Source: Apoda limacodes
Taxonomy: Eukaryota > Arthropoda > Insecta > Lepidoptera > Limacodidae
Length of the DNA: 64,000 nt
Direction: 5' to 3'
Assembly (NCBI GenBank): GCA_946406115.1
Contig: OX291551.1
Location: 868,001 to 932,000 of the forward strand
Shown: positions 32,243-43,239 of the stretch, one piece after another
How positions within the stretch are numbered: the stretch's first letter is position 1
Layout of the letters: each line of letters opens with the position of its first letter
Program-made: the position numbers and the translations under genes
Notes under the pieces: model-generated
The model's input: only the letters and a program-made list of their open reading frames with translations
Database searches by the model: none
Told to the model about the DNA's origin: nothing

Positions 32243-32876
32243 GAAGGGTTCCGTACAAATTTATTATATGTAGATATTTCTTTCATCCTGAGATTAATCC
32301 TCACAGGTTTACTGTCACTTTTTAGATTGTCTCCTATATTTGTGATGGAACGTTTTGCTTCTTGCCAAATTTCATGATTCTAGGTCAAAGGGAAGTATCT
32401 CATATGTAAGTATCTCATATGAAAGTATCTCATATGTAAGTATCTCATATGTAAGTATCTCATATGTAAGTATCTCATATGTAAGTATCTCATATGTAAG
32501 TATCTCATATGTAAGTTTTGATTCAAGAAACTTTATGTTTTTACAACATTTCAACTCGATAAACGCGTTCTTATGTAAAAAAGTCTGACTGACAAACTTT
32601 TATGTGATGTGTAATGATTTTTTACTATATTTGTACCCTACATAGGTTTTGATTTATTTGTGAATGTCAAAATGTGCAATAAAAATAGCCGTATTTTTTT
32701 ATTGCGTTGACTTAAAAGCTTCATTATTTTACAGCTTCAATGGTCCGGTTAGTATTTGATGTTGATTTCAACTTGATAACTTCACGCGTTCTTAAGAAAA
32801 AAATGGTCTTCACAGACAGACAGACGAACAACAAAGTGAACCTATAAGTGTTCCTTTTGAGGTACGGAACCCTTAA
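32243..32876 (+). repeat. 'GGTTCCG' dispersed repeat, copy 3, containing a minisatellite
   Basis: Begins AGAAGGGTTCCGTACAAATT and ends TTTTGAGGTACGGAACCCTT, with ACTTCACGCGTTCTTAAG and ACAGACAGACGAACAACAAA inside. It is enlarged by the 15-bp array at 32393-32512, which lies just after the family phrase GATTCTAGGTCAAAGGGAAGTA. Confidence 0.6.
32393..32512 (+). repeat. 15-bp minisatellite, eight copies
   Basis: Unit AAGTATCTCATATGT repeated eight times (one copy has GAA for GTA). It stays open in frames on both strands for about 60-77 codons; these are repeat artefacts. Confidence 0.9.
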
Positions 32877-32879
32877 AAT

Positions 32880-33149
32880 AACGAAAATAAAAACGAAAGT
32901 GCGTCGGCTAAAAGGGGGGAGGCCCCCTCAGCGAGCTTTGTGTAGGTACAATACTGATTTTCAGTGGGAGCCCCCTACTGTGAAATAAAAAAATCTTATT
33001 CTTCTGGAAGGATAACCTCAATATTGTTAAGTGGTAACAGGATTCATCTTTTAACTATCTTAGTGACGGCTCAGTAAGCGATTTAAACTAAGACACAAGA
33101 CAACCGACAAGTCCCCTAGTTTACACATTGTAAAGTCAATCAAGCCAAC
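32880..33149. other. No gene recognised
   Basis: Short mixed sequence with a G-rich patch near 32910-32920; nothing assignable. Confidence 0.35.
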
Positions 33150-33428
33150 AGATCTTTTAAATATTGTGTATCAAAATATTCAGGGCGAGTCTGGCAAGGA
33201 ATTACAAATTGAATTATTTTTAAGAAGCCTGGATGTCCATGTGTTGTGCCTTACTGAGCGTTGGCTAGAAAAACATAAATTAATGTTAAACATTCCAGAT
33301 TATTGTATTTCTAGTGCATTTTTGAGAGAAAATACAATTCGTGGGGGTCATTAATACTTGTTAACAATAAACTTAATGCAAAAGAACGCAAAGATATTAT
33401 TGCAAACTAAAACATGGTTGAGCAAAGC
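33150..33428 (+). pseudogene. LINE endonuclease N-terminal fragment
   Basis: LNIVYQNIQGESGKELQIEL, FLRSLDVHVLCLTERWLEKH and LNIPDYCISSAFLRENTIRG match the start of an apurinic-type LINE endonuclease (N-x-N/Q-I-x-G ... L.LTE.WL). After a frameshift at about 33350 it continues LILVNNKLNAKERKDI and then breaks at 33428. The DNA beyond is a different repeat. Confidence 0.65.
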
Positions 33429-33507
33429 GATGGCTGATTCATGTGTCATACTTGTGAACCTATACCGCTGTGGAGGCTGGTCTGCTCTTGCAAACTTCTT
33501 TGTATTC
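33429..33507 (+). repeat. 79-bp block shared with 14318-14396
   Basis: GATGGCTGATTCATGTGTCA ... TGTGGAGGCTGGTCTGCTCT ... CTTTGTATTC. It is the beginning of the LINE 3' UTR seen at 14318, here cut off after 79 bp. Confidence 0.75.
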
Positions 33508-33511
33508 AGTC

Positions 33512-33716
33512 ATCGGTGTAGGATTTTAACGGCAACTCCTCAATTACTAAACGAATAATACTTGAGGTTTTCAAGTAGCTTATGTCCTTTTCCGGGACTT
33601 AAAACTATCTGCATGCAAAATTTCATCTTGATCGGTACAGTGGTTTCACCGTGAAAAGGTAACAGACAGATTTATTTTCGCATTTATAATATTTATTATT
33701 ATATTATATTCATGGA
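33512..33716 (-). mobile_element. Helitron-like 5' end (minus strand)
   Basis: Minus-strand start TCCATGAATATAATATAATA with ATTATAAATGCGAAAATA, then CTGTCTGTTACC and AAGGACATAAGCTACTTG. Shared with 35630-35917. No 3' CTAG end identified. Confidence 0.45.
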
Positions 33717-33759
33717 TAGTATGGATAATTTTAAGTATATGTAAATATATGTATGTACA

Positions 33760-34132
33760 TATGATTGTGCAAAAATATAATTATGATGGCGCTAATGCCA
33801 GTAGTACTATTAAATATCGGAATTCTCTTAAATATCTAAATTCCCTCTCTCGATTAACGATACTTGATGCTTCACATGGTGCGCCCCCTATGCTAATTAA
33901 AAACAAAAAAAAATTGACATGTATGACTTTGGTTTTAGTAGCTTACTTACTTATTCTTTATTACCTATTGTATACTCTTTAGCCTTATATCAAAGTATTG
34001 TATTATTACTTTGAATGGACCTTCTTGCCCGCTTCTTTTTGGCAGAAATTAACATTGTTTACATTTTATTGACGATTCAACAGTGTTCTTAGAAACCTAC
34101 TTGAATAAAGTTTGATTTGAATTTGAGTTTGA
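33760..34132 (+). mobile_element. LINE 3' end
   Basis: A weak coding trace (33749-33982) is followed by 3' UTR: TGGACCTTCTTGCCCGCTTC, TTTTTGGCAGAAATTAACAT, and terminus TTGAATAAAGTTTGATTTGA+ATTTGAG. The AATAAA plus TTGAATTTGA end matches those at 14701 and 18310. Confidence 0.55.
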
Positions 34133-34428
34133 ACCTAATATTCACCTATAAATAAAAACCAATTTCCGATGTCGTCACCACTTAAGAACGGTTCTATCAA
34201 CTTTGTCAAAGCTAAGGGAAGGTAATAAAAAAAGGCCTTAAGAGTTCTAGGAATTCATTTATTTATTAAGGTACCTAACGTAGGAAACAATCTAAATTCT
34301 ACTTCCCATTGCGTCTTTAAGAGTATCGGATTCGCAGCGCGCTCCATACAACAGGATTTTTCTTCTATGATGAATATCAATCCCTCAAACTCAATGTTTT
34401 TTTTTAACAAGACAAGACAACTAATATC
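34133..34428. other. No gene recognised
   Basis: AT-rich spacer. Confidence 0.35.
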
Positions 34429-34576
34429 TAGGTCTGTGGTGTTTCAGTTTTACGTTAAATTGTGTAGTTCTAAAATTATTAGAGTCCAAAAACTTGTAAT
34501 TTATGGTCAAAACAGCTGCAACTTCGTGCTTGTGATACAAAAACGTTTCCGAAAATTTTAAAGCACCACAGACCTA
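34429..34576. mobile_element. Short TIR element with TA flanks
   Basis: TAGGTCTGTGGTG (34429-34441) and CACCACAGACCTA (34564-34576) are perfect inverse copies. The outer TA on both sides may be the target duplication, as in Tc1/mariner-type MITEs. About 148 bp, no coding content of its own. Confidence 0.65.
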
Positions 34577-34928
34577 AATAATACAATAAATTTTCTAAAT
34601 AAAAAACCTTTACTGTCATTCTTACTAAATTAAATGAATAAACACAATAATTCGAAACACAAAAATTTATTAGTCAAATTTGCAAAAATCGAATTCTGCG
34701 TGACACGGGATCGCTTGACAAACACGGGGCGCTTGAGACGGGGGAGGCGAGGCGAGGCAGCAAATTCAGTCGCGGGCCGACCGTGAGCGAATCTTCACTT
34801 GTATTGCGTTTGACGTAAGTAGGTAGGTACCTAAGGAAACAATTACGAAAATATCACTGTTGCATGTTTCGTTTAGCAGCAAGTTAATTAGATTTTTTGA
34901 CTTTTAACTAGGTACCTATTTAGCGTAA
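34577..34928. other. No gene recognised; GC-rich patch
   Basis: Contains CACGGGGCGCTTGAGACGGG and GAGGCGAGGCGAGGC (about 34720-34760) in AT-rich surroundings. I do not recognise the family. Confidence 0.3.
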
Positions 34929-35417
34929 TCTATATAAATAAAAATGAATCGCAAAATTTGTTGCTAAGCGCAAAACTCGAAGACGGCTGGACCAATTCGT
35001 TTCAATTGTTTTTTTGTTGTGTTTGTTAGGGCAGGTTTTTATGAAAGAACAAAACAGTCAAGTGCGAGTCGGACTCACGCACTAAGAGTAAACCGATTTT
35101 AATGAAACTTTGGTATGTTGTTTGGCACACGCCGGGAAAGATTTCTAAGAAAGAAAAAAGCGTCAAGTGCGAGTCGGACTCGCTCACTAAGGAAAACTCG
35201 AAGACGGCTGGACCAATTCGGGTAATTTTTTTGTTGTGTATGATAGTGTTAGGGCAAGGTTTTTATGAAAGAAAAACGGTCAAGTGCGAGTCGGACTCGC
35301 AAATTAAGGGTAAACCGATTTTAATGAAATTGTTATACACATGTCGGGGAAGGTTTCTGAATTAGTACAACCGTTTCTCAATAGGTTGGTGCGACAGTTG
35401 TTTGCCAGGTCAGCTAG
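34929..35417 (+). mobile_element. Non-autonomous Helitron-like element with internal repeats
   Basis: Starts TCTATATAAATAAAAATGAA after an A and ends AGGTCAGCTAG before a T (CTAG 35414-35417). That fits the Helitron rule 5'-TC ... CTAG-3' with A^T insertion. Inside, CAAGTGCGAGTCGGACTC occurs three times (35059, 35164, 35281) and GACGGCTGGACCAATTCG twice, so the body was duplicated. CAAGTGCGAGTCGGACTCGC is also the terminal phrase of the GGTTCCG family. Confidence 0.55.
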
Positions 35418-35629
35418 TAATACCTATAAAGAGCACTGCCTAGAACATGCATAATAAAAGTAGGTACCTAACTGTAATTAAAAGTGTTACCATTTGATTT
35501 GCAATTTATTGAACCTCAATCAGACAGGATCATAAGTAAGTTATAGTTATATAATACTAGCAAAAGCCTGCGTTATCTGTGTAGAATTCCAAAGACAACT
35601 CCTCACTTATAGAAAAAAAAACCGACTAA

Positions 35630-35917
35630 CACATGACGTTGTCAAGTAGCTTATGTCCTTCTTCGGGACTCAAACTATCTCCATGCCAAATTTGATCGCA
35701 GTTCCCCCCGCCCTGAATAAGGTTATCGTTGTAAGATTTCAACGGCAACTCCTTAATTATTAAAAACCGACTCACACTTGACGTTTTCAAGTAGCCTGTC
35801 CTTTCTCGGAAGTCAAACTATCTCCATGCTAAATTTCATCTTAATCAGTACAGCTGTTTAAGCGTGAAGAGGTACAAACAGACAGACTTACTTTCGCAGT
35901 TATAATATTAGTATGGA
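35630..35917 (-). mobile_element. Helitron-like element with internal duplication (minus strand)
   Basis: Minus-strand start TCCATACTAATATTATAACT, then GCGAAAGTAAGTCTGTCTGT. TCAAGTAGC..TGTCCTT...CTATCTCCATGC occurs twice on the plus strand (about 35640-35690 and 35790-35830), showing a partial duplication. Confidence 0.5.
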
Positions 35918-36053
35918 TTTTTATAATGAATACAATATACATCTACTGTGAACAATGTGTCACTAAGCTTGAAAGTCTAGAAAGAGATTTCTAATTATTC
36001 CTAAGTAAAATTTTTTTAAATATTAAAAAATAAATTAAATATTATATATTAAA

Positions 36054-36122
36054 AATTGGCAAACAAGCTAACGGTCCGCCTGATAGTAAGCGGTCACCAT
36101 AGCCTATGGCCGCTTATAACAT
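36054..36122 (-). mobile_element. LINE A 3'-end fragment
   Basis: GGCAAACAAGCTAACGGTCC and GCCTGATAGTAAGCGGTCAC are the inverse of the LINE A 3' terminus (see 7040-7115). Only about 70 bp remain: an extreme 5' truncation. Confidence 0.8.
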
Positions 36123-37300
36123 TTCCATAATACAACCTTCTTTTAATCTAATATCGGCCAGTAAGGAATGTTCTGAATCGTAAACAAAAAAGGCATTATT
36201 AGTCATTGTTATTTAAAATTGAAAGTTGTATTAAAATAGAAATTATATTTGGTTATATAGGTATTTCTTATGATTTTCATGTAAAAACTGAATTTGACAA
36301 ATTATAAATAAAATATAATAAAATTATTAAATTTGCTATATTATTATTAAAAAATAAATTATTAATGTGGCAAAGTGCATTGTGTATTTTAGCAAATAAT
36401 TATGAACACACTGTCCCACACAGTTACATGAATAGACTGATTTATTATTTTGAAAATACTACATTTCATCAAAACAGGCCGTGATTTTTATAGTCTAATA
36501 AAATAGTAAAACTAACATTAAAAGGCTGCTGAACTTTGGTCATTCAATTAACGGGTATGGAACGCCTTACAGACTTTAAGAGCCCTAACTTAGGATACTA
36601 ATAAATTTTAAAATTGCTGTCATCCCCCTTGTCTCGGCCGCAGGCCAACATAAGGGGTTTTGTATATATATACTTAATAACATAAAGTGTAAATGTCTAA
36701 TAGCCCGACAATGCAAATTCAACGGTGGATAACTTCAAGGTTTAGGTATCGTTAGGACTGAAAGTTGCATTTCACTTTAAGGGGCCGACATTTGGTAGTT
36801 TTACCCTACTCCATTTCAAAAAATACTTACTACGAATATTGTTTATAAGTGACTACCTTTATAGATTATTTTGGTATTATTAATGATCTATTGACCGCCA
36901 ATGTTACATTTATGTTACTTTTCATTTCTTTAGTCAATTAGTAGGCAGTAGTCAATTACTTTATTAACTATTTCGTAACGTTATTTGGTAACGTACAATT
37001 ATTTCGAAAAATACTAATTTCGTAGCCTATAAGTACTTATAATATATAAGTATAATTTAAAAATGGTGAAAGGTAAGTAAATATTTGTACTTACATTTTA
37101 CCATTATTAATTTATGATTTTAAAGTGAATTTTAAAAAAGGTAGATACCGTATGTGTGGGTAAGAATGTTACTTATTAAATTGAAAAATTAATGATGATA
37201 ATTCATTTATACTTCGTTAATGCTGAAGGTATAGTATTTTTGGGTGAAACTTATATCGCTTATCATAATACTGACGTTCCAGTTATCCGACAAAATCATA
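36123..37300. other. No gene recognised, AT-rich
   Basis: Nearly 1.2 kb of AT-rich DNA without an open frame or repeat that I can name. Confidence 0.4.
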
Positions 37301-37309
37301 CCAGAATAA

Positions 37310-38160
37310 AGCGCGCGGCGCGGGGAAAGGGGGTCTCGCGTCCGCGTCGTGTGCGATAGGGACAGCAACATTTTAGCAAAAATGTAAAACGTGCGCGGGC
37401 GCCGCGAAGTGTATTCTCTTAAGGGGCCGTCCATTAATCAGGTGAGGCTCAAAAGGGGGGGAGGGGGTCCGGCAAAAATCGCGAAATTCACAAGGGGGGA
37501 GGGGGGGGTGTAGTAAGATATTACGTGTATATAGTTTTGGTCAAAATTCTAAAAAAATTGAGAATTTTTTGTAGGTACTAAAAATACACGTGATTTTTTG
37601 GCGTAGTCTTAAACCTCACCACATATCACCAAGGGGGGAGTGGGGGTTAAAAAAATGCTAAAAAAACATCACGTGATTAATGGACGGCCCCTAACTTCAA
37701 TTTCGTCCAAAGAATCAAACTGCTCCACCGTGCGAGGCTCCTCGGCGGCAGTCTGGCGCGCGGCGGCTCTGCACCACCGGCAACCTACAACACGACGACA
37801 CCGTGTGTGAACCGCTGCGTCACCGCGCCTGATGGCGGTTGATGCTCGCCCGCCAACTTATTTTTACACATGGTGGAGAGACACTCCGTAGTGTGAGAGC
37901 AATAACGGTCCAATATAACATTTTCGATACCCGTATGAACAAGTTGGTGGAGCGCATAAGTGGTTACGGTGAGCGATGTAAGTGCGGTGGGAACGTGGCG
38001 TGCGTGACGGGTCGGCGCGGGCGGCGCGGGCGGCGCGGGGGTACGTGTAATCGCGCGAATAAGTCGGCGGCGGCTGCTCCCAGTGAGCCTCGCGCCTTAC
38101 GCCTCAGCGTCGAATCGACGATTACGGACAAAATCATTTACGGAATCGACGCGTGCATCT
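37310..38160. promoter_or_regulatory. CpG-rich region, possible host promoter/first exon, split by a MITE
   Basis: GC- and CpG-rich runs (GCGCGCGGCGCGGGG at 37310-37325; GGCGCGGGCGGCGCGGGCGG near 38012-38035) contrast with AT-rich surroundings. A plus frame of 113 codons (37839-38180) includes an Arg/Gly run and an Ala run, not a known domain. GGTTACGGTGAGCG near 37960 could hold a splice donor. The TAA-flanked MITE at 37423-37691 sits inside it. Function is conjecture. Confidence 0.3.
37423..37691. mobile_element. Harbinger-like MITE with TAA target duplication
   Basis: Terminal inverted repeats GGGGCCGTCCATTAATCA (37423) and TGATTAATGGACGGCCCC (to 37691) are flanked by TAA at 37420-37422 and 37692-37694. 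TWA duplications are the rule for PIF/Harbinger. G-rich inside (AGGGGGGGAGGGGGTCC), no coding sequence. Confidence 0.75.
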
Positions 38161-38734
38161 TTATTTATTGTTCCAGTTAACGTTTAAACCAATTATCAAT
38201 GGTTAAACCTTGTTCACAATCTAAAAAATAAACATATTAATTGTGTTTTTTTTTATTTCCAGTATTTATTGTCGTAACGCATATAAAATTGTTGATTTGT
38301 ATATAAAAGTACGAGCTAATGTTTAGGGTTCCGTACGCCCAAATGGTAAATAAGCAGGAACCTTATAGGATTAGGGGAGCAGGCGTTTCAGTCCCAATTT
38401 GTCGGAGCAGGTTGGTACTGGTCGGTTCAAATTAACCTACGTAAAGAAACAAGTAAAACTGTTCGTAGTGACCATACTATGAAAAACCTCCAGTTTGTCG
38501 GACGAAGATTTATTTCTCCTTGAAAGTGTTTATTTTAAATGTAAAAAGAGGACAGTTGGTGTTTCTAATATTAATAGCAAATAGTAATGTGCAAAGCCGA
38601 GAAATAAGGTACTGCACGAGACAAAAGTGAATTTCATATCTTTCTTTTTATCTTCCAAATTTTGTAGTATTGCTGTAAAATTTTTACAAAAACTGCACAT
38701 CTATTTAAGTAATCACGAAAAACCAATGCAAATG
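38161..38734. other. Spacer with GGTTCCG fragment
   Basis: AGGGTTCCGTACGCCCAAAT (about 38327-38346) is a short remnant of the GGTTCCG repeat. The rest is AT-rich without signal. Confidence 0.4.
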
Positions 38735-41307
38735 GCCAATATACTTAGACGAATTCTGAAGAGATGCCCTCACGTGGATGACGACGTAGAAGTTATTGCA
38801 GCTGCTACTATTTATTTAATGAGTGCTTGCAATTATTATGTCGTGTATACGTATACCGCACTAAAGTTGGACCGTGTTGTGCAAAAATGACCCAACCCAC
38901 AAAATGGCCAAAATTGAGATATTGATGTCAAACAATCAAAAATGATCTGTATTCTTATGAAGCAAAGACTCATTTTGTTCTGTCAACTAGAAGTACTTTT
39001 ATATGACATATTGTACCAACGTACCAACCCACAACTATGACAAAAGCTGATATAAGTAAAGCAGAAGTGATTCAAGAATCTTGGAACAATAAAGCAAATA
39101 AGAGTTAAAAAATAATTATTCCGCATAAATTTTCCAAGCGACTTCTTATACCTGAGACAAAAAATATTTGCTGAAATGATTCAAAAGCACCTGAAACATT
39201 TCTGCAGTTTGCATTTTGAAATTCTAATTTTGCAAAAATGATTCAAACCTCGTGAATCATTTTAGATAGATAGCATTTTACAAAATAATAATATAGCAAA
39301 AATGTTCCATGCAATTTCTAAATTTTGTTTTTATTCTAAAATATATTTTATAAGCATTTTAATTGCAATTAGTTGATATAAGTATGTGTAAATGTTTCGT
39401 TCGAATTTCGGATAGCGCTTTTGAATATTTACTCCAGAAAATCTCTCCAGCCATTAGCAAACAAGATACCAACTTCAGAGAGAGCATACCAGCTAAGATT
39501 CGAGTTACCGGGACACAAAAATATCTAGCAACTGGAGACAGTTACAGAAGTTTACATTACACCTTTAAAATATCCAGTCAATTAATATCTCAAATAATTC
39601 CTGAAGTTTGTCAAGCCCTCATTAATGTTTTGAAGGATACTGTTAAGGTATGTAAATTAAACTTCACATACATTAACATTAAAATTTTAAAAAAAACTTA
39701 TGATAGGCAGGTATGCACTTAAAATCAATTTATGGAATATTATGTCTCTTGCTCACTAACTCATTGCTTTAAAAAATGCTTCTTGTAAGATTTGTTTAAG
39801 TCGTGCTGAATCAATGACTTCATCAGATAAAATTTGGACTTGTTTATGTTGCTGGTCATTTGGTTGTTGTACCTGTTCGCGTTTTGGTGAGGACAATATC
39901 TTGCTTTGCGTAAATATATTATTTTGCTCTGGCACAAATATTGGAAAGCTTTGAGATGAAAATAGCCGTTGTGGTATTTGTACAGGTGAATCTGGAAGAA
40001 CATAGAATGTTTGAGAGGTAAAAGGACGGTCGGTGCCTTTCAGCCGGTGATGTACTATCAAAAGAACCGGTACAGCTCATTGCACTCAAGGATGAAGTAG
40101 GAAGTAGTTTTTTGAGGCTATTTGTAATTCTTTTTGTCAACAATTCATCCAATTCTAACATTCTGATATCTGAGAAATATTTCTTCAATTTGGAAGCTAT
40201 TAGTTTTCCATAAATATCACACATATCTTCCTTTAGAGCAGATTTGTTGGTTAATACGGTATTGATAGTTTTTAATGCATCCTGCATTAGTTCAGTTGCT
40301 TTTTGAAGGTCAGGTGGGTTAGACTAACGACGCTTTAAAGCAGTTCTATTCGAGGGAGGTGGAAACAACTTCGTGCATGGTATCATTTGAACAGCTCGAA
40401 TGCTGTTCTTGTTCATTTACGGCCTGACTAGCGTCAAGCTGCCCATCTGCTAAACTACTCTCTTCAGTTGCTTGTGACTGAAAAAAAAGCTAATATAAAT
40501 ATTTTTGTTTTTCAGATTCCTATGTCTCCAGAGAAGTGGCTTACCGTAAGAGGATTTAGGTTTCCACATTACGTAGGGGCACTAGATGAGAAACATATTA
40601 AAACACAAAGCCCCCCTACAGCTTCAGTTCAGAATATTATAATTACAAAGGAGACTTTAGCATATTTCTATTAGGTCTAGTTGACAGTAATTACTGTTTT
40701 TTATTTGCTGATGTAAATGCTCAAGGCTGAATTAGTGATGGTGGTGTTTTAAGACAGACTATATTATGGAAATAAATTATTGATAAAAGTATTAATTTTC
40801 CTGCGCCTTGCCCACAACCAGACACAGATATAGAATTTCCATATGTTATAATGGGTTATGGTGCATTTGCTCTTCATACTAATATTATAAAACCATACCC
40901 TGAAAAATCACGAGACAGGCACCCCTGAAAGAATTTTTAACCAAATACTATCTGGCTCTCGCGTCGTTGTTGAAAACACGTTCGGTATTATGGCAAGCGT
41001 ATTTAGAGTATACAAAAAGCCAATAGCTTTAGAAGTTGAAAAAGCATCCATTGTAACAATGACATGAGTTTTACTGCATAATTTTCTGAGAACTAGCAGC
41101 ACATTTCGGAATATCTATACTCAAAGAGGAGCGCTGGATATTTATGAAAACGGAGAGTTAGTCCAACCTGGCTCTTGGAGACAAAGAGATCATTCTGGAT
41201 TATTTCCCTTACAAGTTGTACCCCGCAGAACTCCAAAAAATGCAATAGAAGTAAGATTAAATTTTACGAATTATTTGTTTCAAAACAGGAATGGACACCT
41301 TGCATAG
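38735..41307 (+). pseudogene. PIF/Harbinger transposase, two or more exons, broken
   Basis: N-terminal trace CPHVDDDVEVIAAATIYLMS (38770-38825). After a decayed stretch, exon 39395-39647: VRISDSAFEYLLQKISPAIS, LATGDSYRSLHYTFKISSQL and SQIIPEVCQALINVLKDTVK. A canonical intron follows (AAG|gtatgt at 39648, ttttcag| ending 40515). Exon 40516-41307: EKWLTV, FRFPHYVGALDEKHIKTQSP (first Asp), FLLGLVDSNYCFLFADVNAQ and ISDGGV (second Asp), MGYGAFALHTNIIKPYP, RVVVENTFGIMASVFRVYKK (catalytic Glu), and LQVVPRRTPKNAIEVRLNF near the end. The DDE residues can all be located. Stops and frameshifts (about 40677, 40725, 40770, 41065) kill it. It would cut and join transposon DNA with its MADF/Myb-like partner, encoded on the other strand. 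Confidence 0.85.
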
Positions 41308-41668
41308 ATACTTTTTTAATTTTAATTGTTACGTAAATTGTTTTATTGTTACGTAGGTAGATATGAATAAATGTTTCATTATTAATATTCAGGTATTTTT
41401 ATTTATTGTTATTGTAATACTTACTATAGTATTTAATTTACTGGAACACTCGTAGACATCTCCCAGAAATGACTCCATGACATTATAAAATACCCAAATG
41501 AGTTTGTATACATCTTCTTCACCACAACCAGAAGTTATTGAATTCTTCTTCTTCTTCAAATGTTGTCTAAACATGTCCATTAAAGCTTCTTTTTTCTTTC
41601 TTTTTTTTAAGCTCAGGAATAGGAATCTCCATTTCATTAGAGATCCTTACCCAAGCATCGTGCACCTG
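39756..41668 (-). pseudogene. Harbinger-associated MADF-like DNA-binding protein, two exons, broken
   Basis: Minus strand. Exon 41668-41425 follows an acceptor (ttacctatttcag|GTG) and encodes VHDAWVRISNEMEIPIPELK, KEALMDMFRQHLKKKKNSIT and YKLIWVFYNVMESFLGD, the second half of a MADF (Adf-1-like) domain. It ends at a gtaagt donor. Exon 40477-39756 follows tttttttcag and continues in frame: SQATEESSLADGQLDASQAV, KATELMQDALKTINTVLTNK and CDIYGKLIASKLKKYF, the C-terminal dimerisation helix typical of these proteins. The stop is at 39756-39758. A TAG near 40325 and a frameshift break it. The N-terminal exon is not found upstream. In this transposon class the partner helps the transposase enter the nucleus and bind DNA. 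Confidence 0.75.
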
Positions 41669-41699
41669 AAATAGGTAAATCAAATTTATTTAGTAATAC

Positions 41700-41895
41700 T
41701 GATTTTTATCAAACATAGCTAAGAACTACCACAAAGGAACTTGTTTTCAAGTTAAAAAAAACCGTTCGAGCGCTACGATGCCAGAGACAGACACACAGAC
41801 CGACAGACATTAGCGGCAAACTTATATAACACCCCTCATTTTTGCAACTTAACCTAACAAGTTCGTAGGTTATGTACTTTCTTACTTTAGGGTTC
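41700..41895. repeat. Fragment of a GGTTCC-type repeat
   Basis: ACCGTTCGAGCGCTACGATG, GACAGACACACAGACCGACA and TTAGGGTTCCAGATAACCTC are characteristic phrases. A 72-codon minus frame through it is not considered a gene. Confidence 0.45.
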
Positions 41896-42111
41896 CAGAT
41901 AACCTCTTCATTCTGGTAAAACTCCAAAAATTTGAAAACATCGTTGTTTGTTGAGTAAGAGTGACATTCTGTACGCGTATGAGAAGAAGGGGTAGAGGGC
42001 GGGCAGCGGAAGAGGTAATGGAATCAAGGTTACACCACTCTGCGCAGCCGCCATACCTACATACGCGGATGATATGTACTCGAGTATGGCGCGCGCGGCC
42101 ATAATATTAGG

Positions 42112-43150
42112 TATACCAGGCCACGCAGAGTTTTGCGAAAAAAAATTTTTAAGGTATAAGGCACTGGCTACTTGTAATTATTTTGAAAAATTTGGTTATT
42201 TAAAATTAAAAATACCATTGTTCGAATTTCGGATTTCCCTTCTTTTTTGAGAGCCAATTCAAATTATCATGTCTCATTTAAAAATGGATCTGCATTAAGA
42301 ACATGTTCACGCGATGATTTTCTACGATTTCAAATGTGGCCTAAAACCTAATGAGCCATTTGATCGACTTTACGTAGCTTTTACGGATGAAGGACCTTCA
42401 AAAGCAACCATCTACCGTTGGCATAGCGAGTTCAAGCGCGGTCGCCTTACTTTGGGCGATGAACAAAGGAGTGTTTGTCCTACGAAGGCTGTCACGGAAG
42501 AAAGTCTGCTTGCTGGCAGTAAAAAATTTAATTCAAGAAAACAGGTGAATTACAAACGAAAAGATTCAGCATACACTGCAGATTGGTTCTGGAAGCGCTC
42601 ACAAAATTCTACACGAGCTCTAGGTGTTCGCGCTGGGTGCCGCACAACCTCACCAAAGCTCAGAAGCAGGCCCGTCTCGGCACGTTAACGACAATGTAAC
42701 AGGTGACGAATCCTGAATTTATCAATATGATCCAGAAAAAAAGCGTCAGTCGACAGTTTGGCTGTTTCAAAACGAACCAACGCCTACGAAAATGAAGCGA
42801 TCGAGAAGCGCCAGGGAAAAGTTGATCGCTAGTTTCTTCACTTTGACGGGGTATCTGGTTTTAATTCCATTACGAGACCAAAGCACCATAAACGCAGAAT
42901 TATATACCACAAAATGCCTGCCAGAAGTTTTGTCTGCAATGAGCAACAAGCGACCGAACACTGGGCTCCGCGGGGTACTGCTTCACCATGACAACGCGCC
43001 CGCGCATTCAGCGCTAAAAACGAGGGACTTCATGGACAGCACACTGGTCAGAGTCTTGGGTCACCCTTCTTACAGTCCTGATCTGGCATCGTGTGACTTC
43101 TTTTTCTTTAACCGTTTCCTTATTGAAATTAAAGCACATATGTAAAGGCT
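42112..43150 (+). pseudogene. mariner transposase (irritans-like), broken
   Basis: The left terminal repeat CCAGGCCACGCAGAGTTTTG follows TA at 42114-42115. Transposase traces: HTH region MIFYDFKCGLKPNEPFDRLY and KATIYRWHSEFKRGRLTLGD (42314-42460), a decayed middle, RWVPHNLTKAQKQAR in a shifted frame (42636-42675), then the DDD domain: first Asp region at TGACGAATCC (42703-42712), LLHHDNAPAHSALKTRDFMD (second Asp, about 42985) and GHPSYSPDLASCDFF (third Asp). The piece between CAGGCCCGT and CTCGGCACG is deleted compared with the copy at 49310-49375. Many frameshifts. The right terminal repeat is lost. Confidence 0.8.
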
Positions 43151-43239
43151 ACATGCATTCCAAGTTTGATGCTTTCTTCCGGATGGGACTATAAAATTGA
43201 TTTTTGTTAGGACAAGGAGCCGTACTATACTTATAGCCA

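Noticed and set aside
32355..32588. 77-codon Ser/Ile/Tyr repeat protein
   Set aside because: Product of the 15-bp minisatellite; both strands are open for the same reason.
37839..38180. 113-codon Arg/Gly/Ala-rich frame
   Set aside because: GC-rich DNA gives long frames by chance; no domain and no splice partners. Kept only as part of the CpG-rich region.
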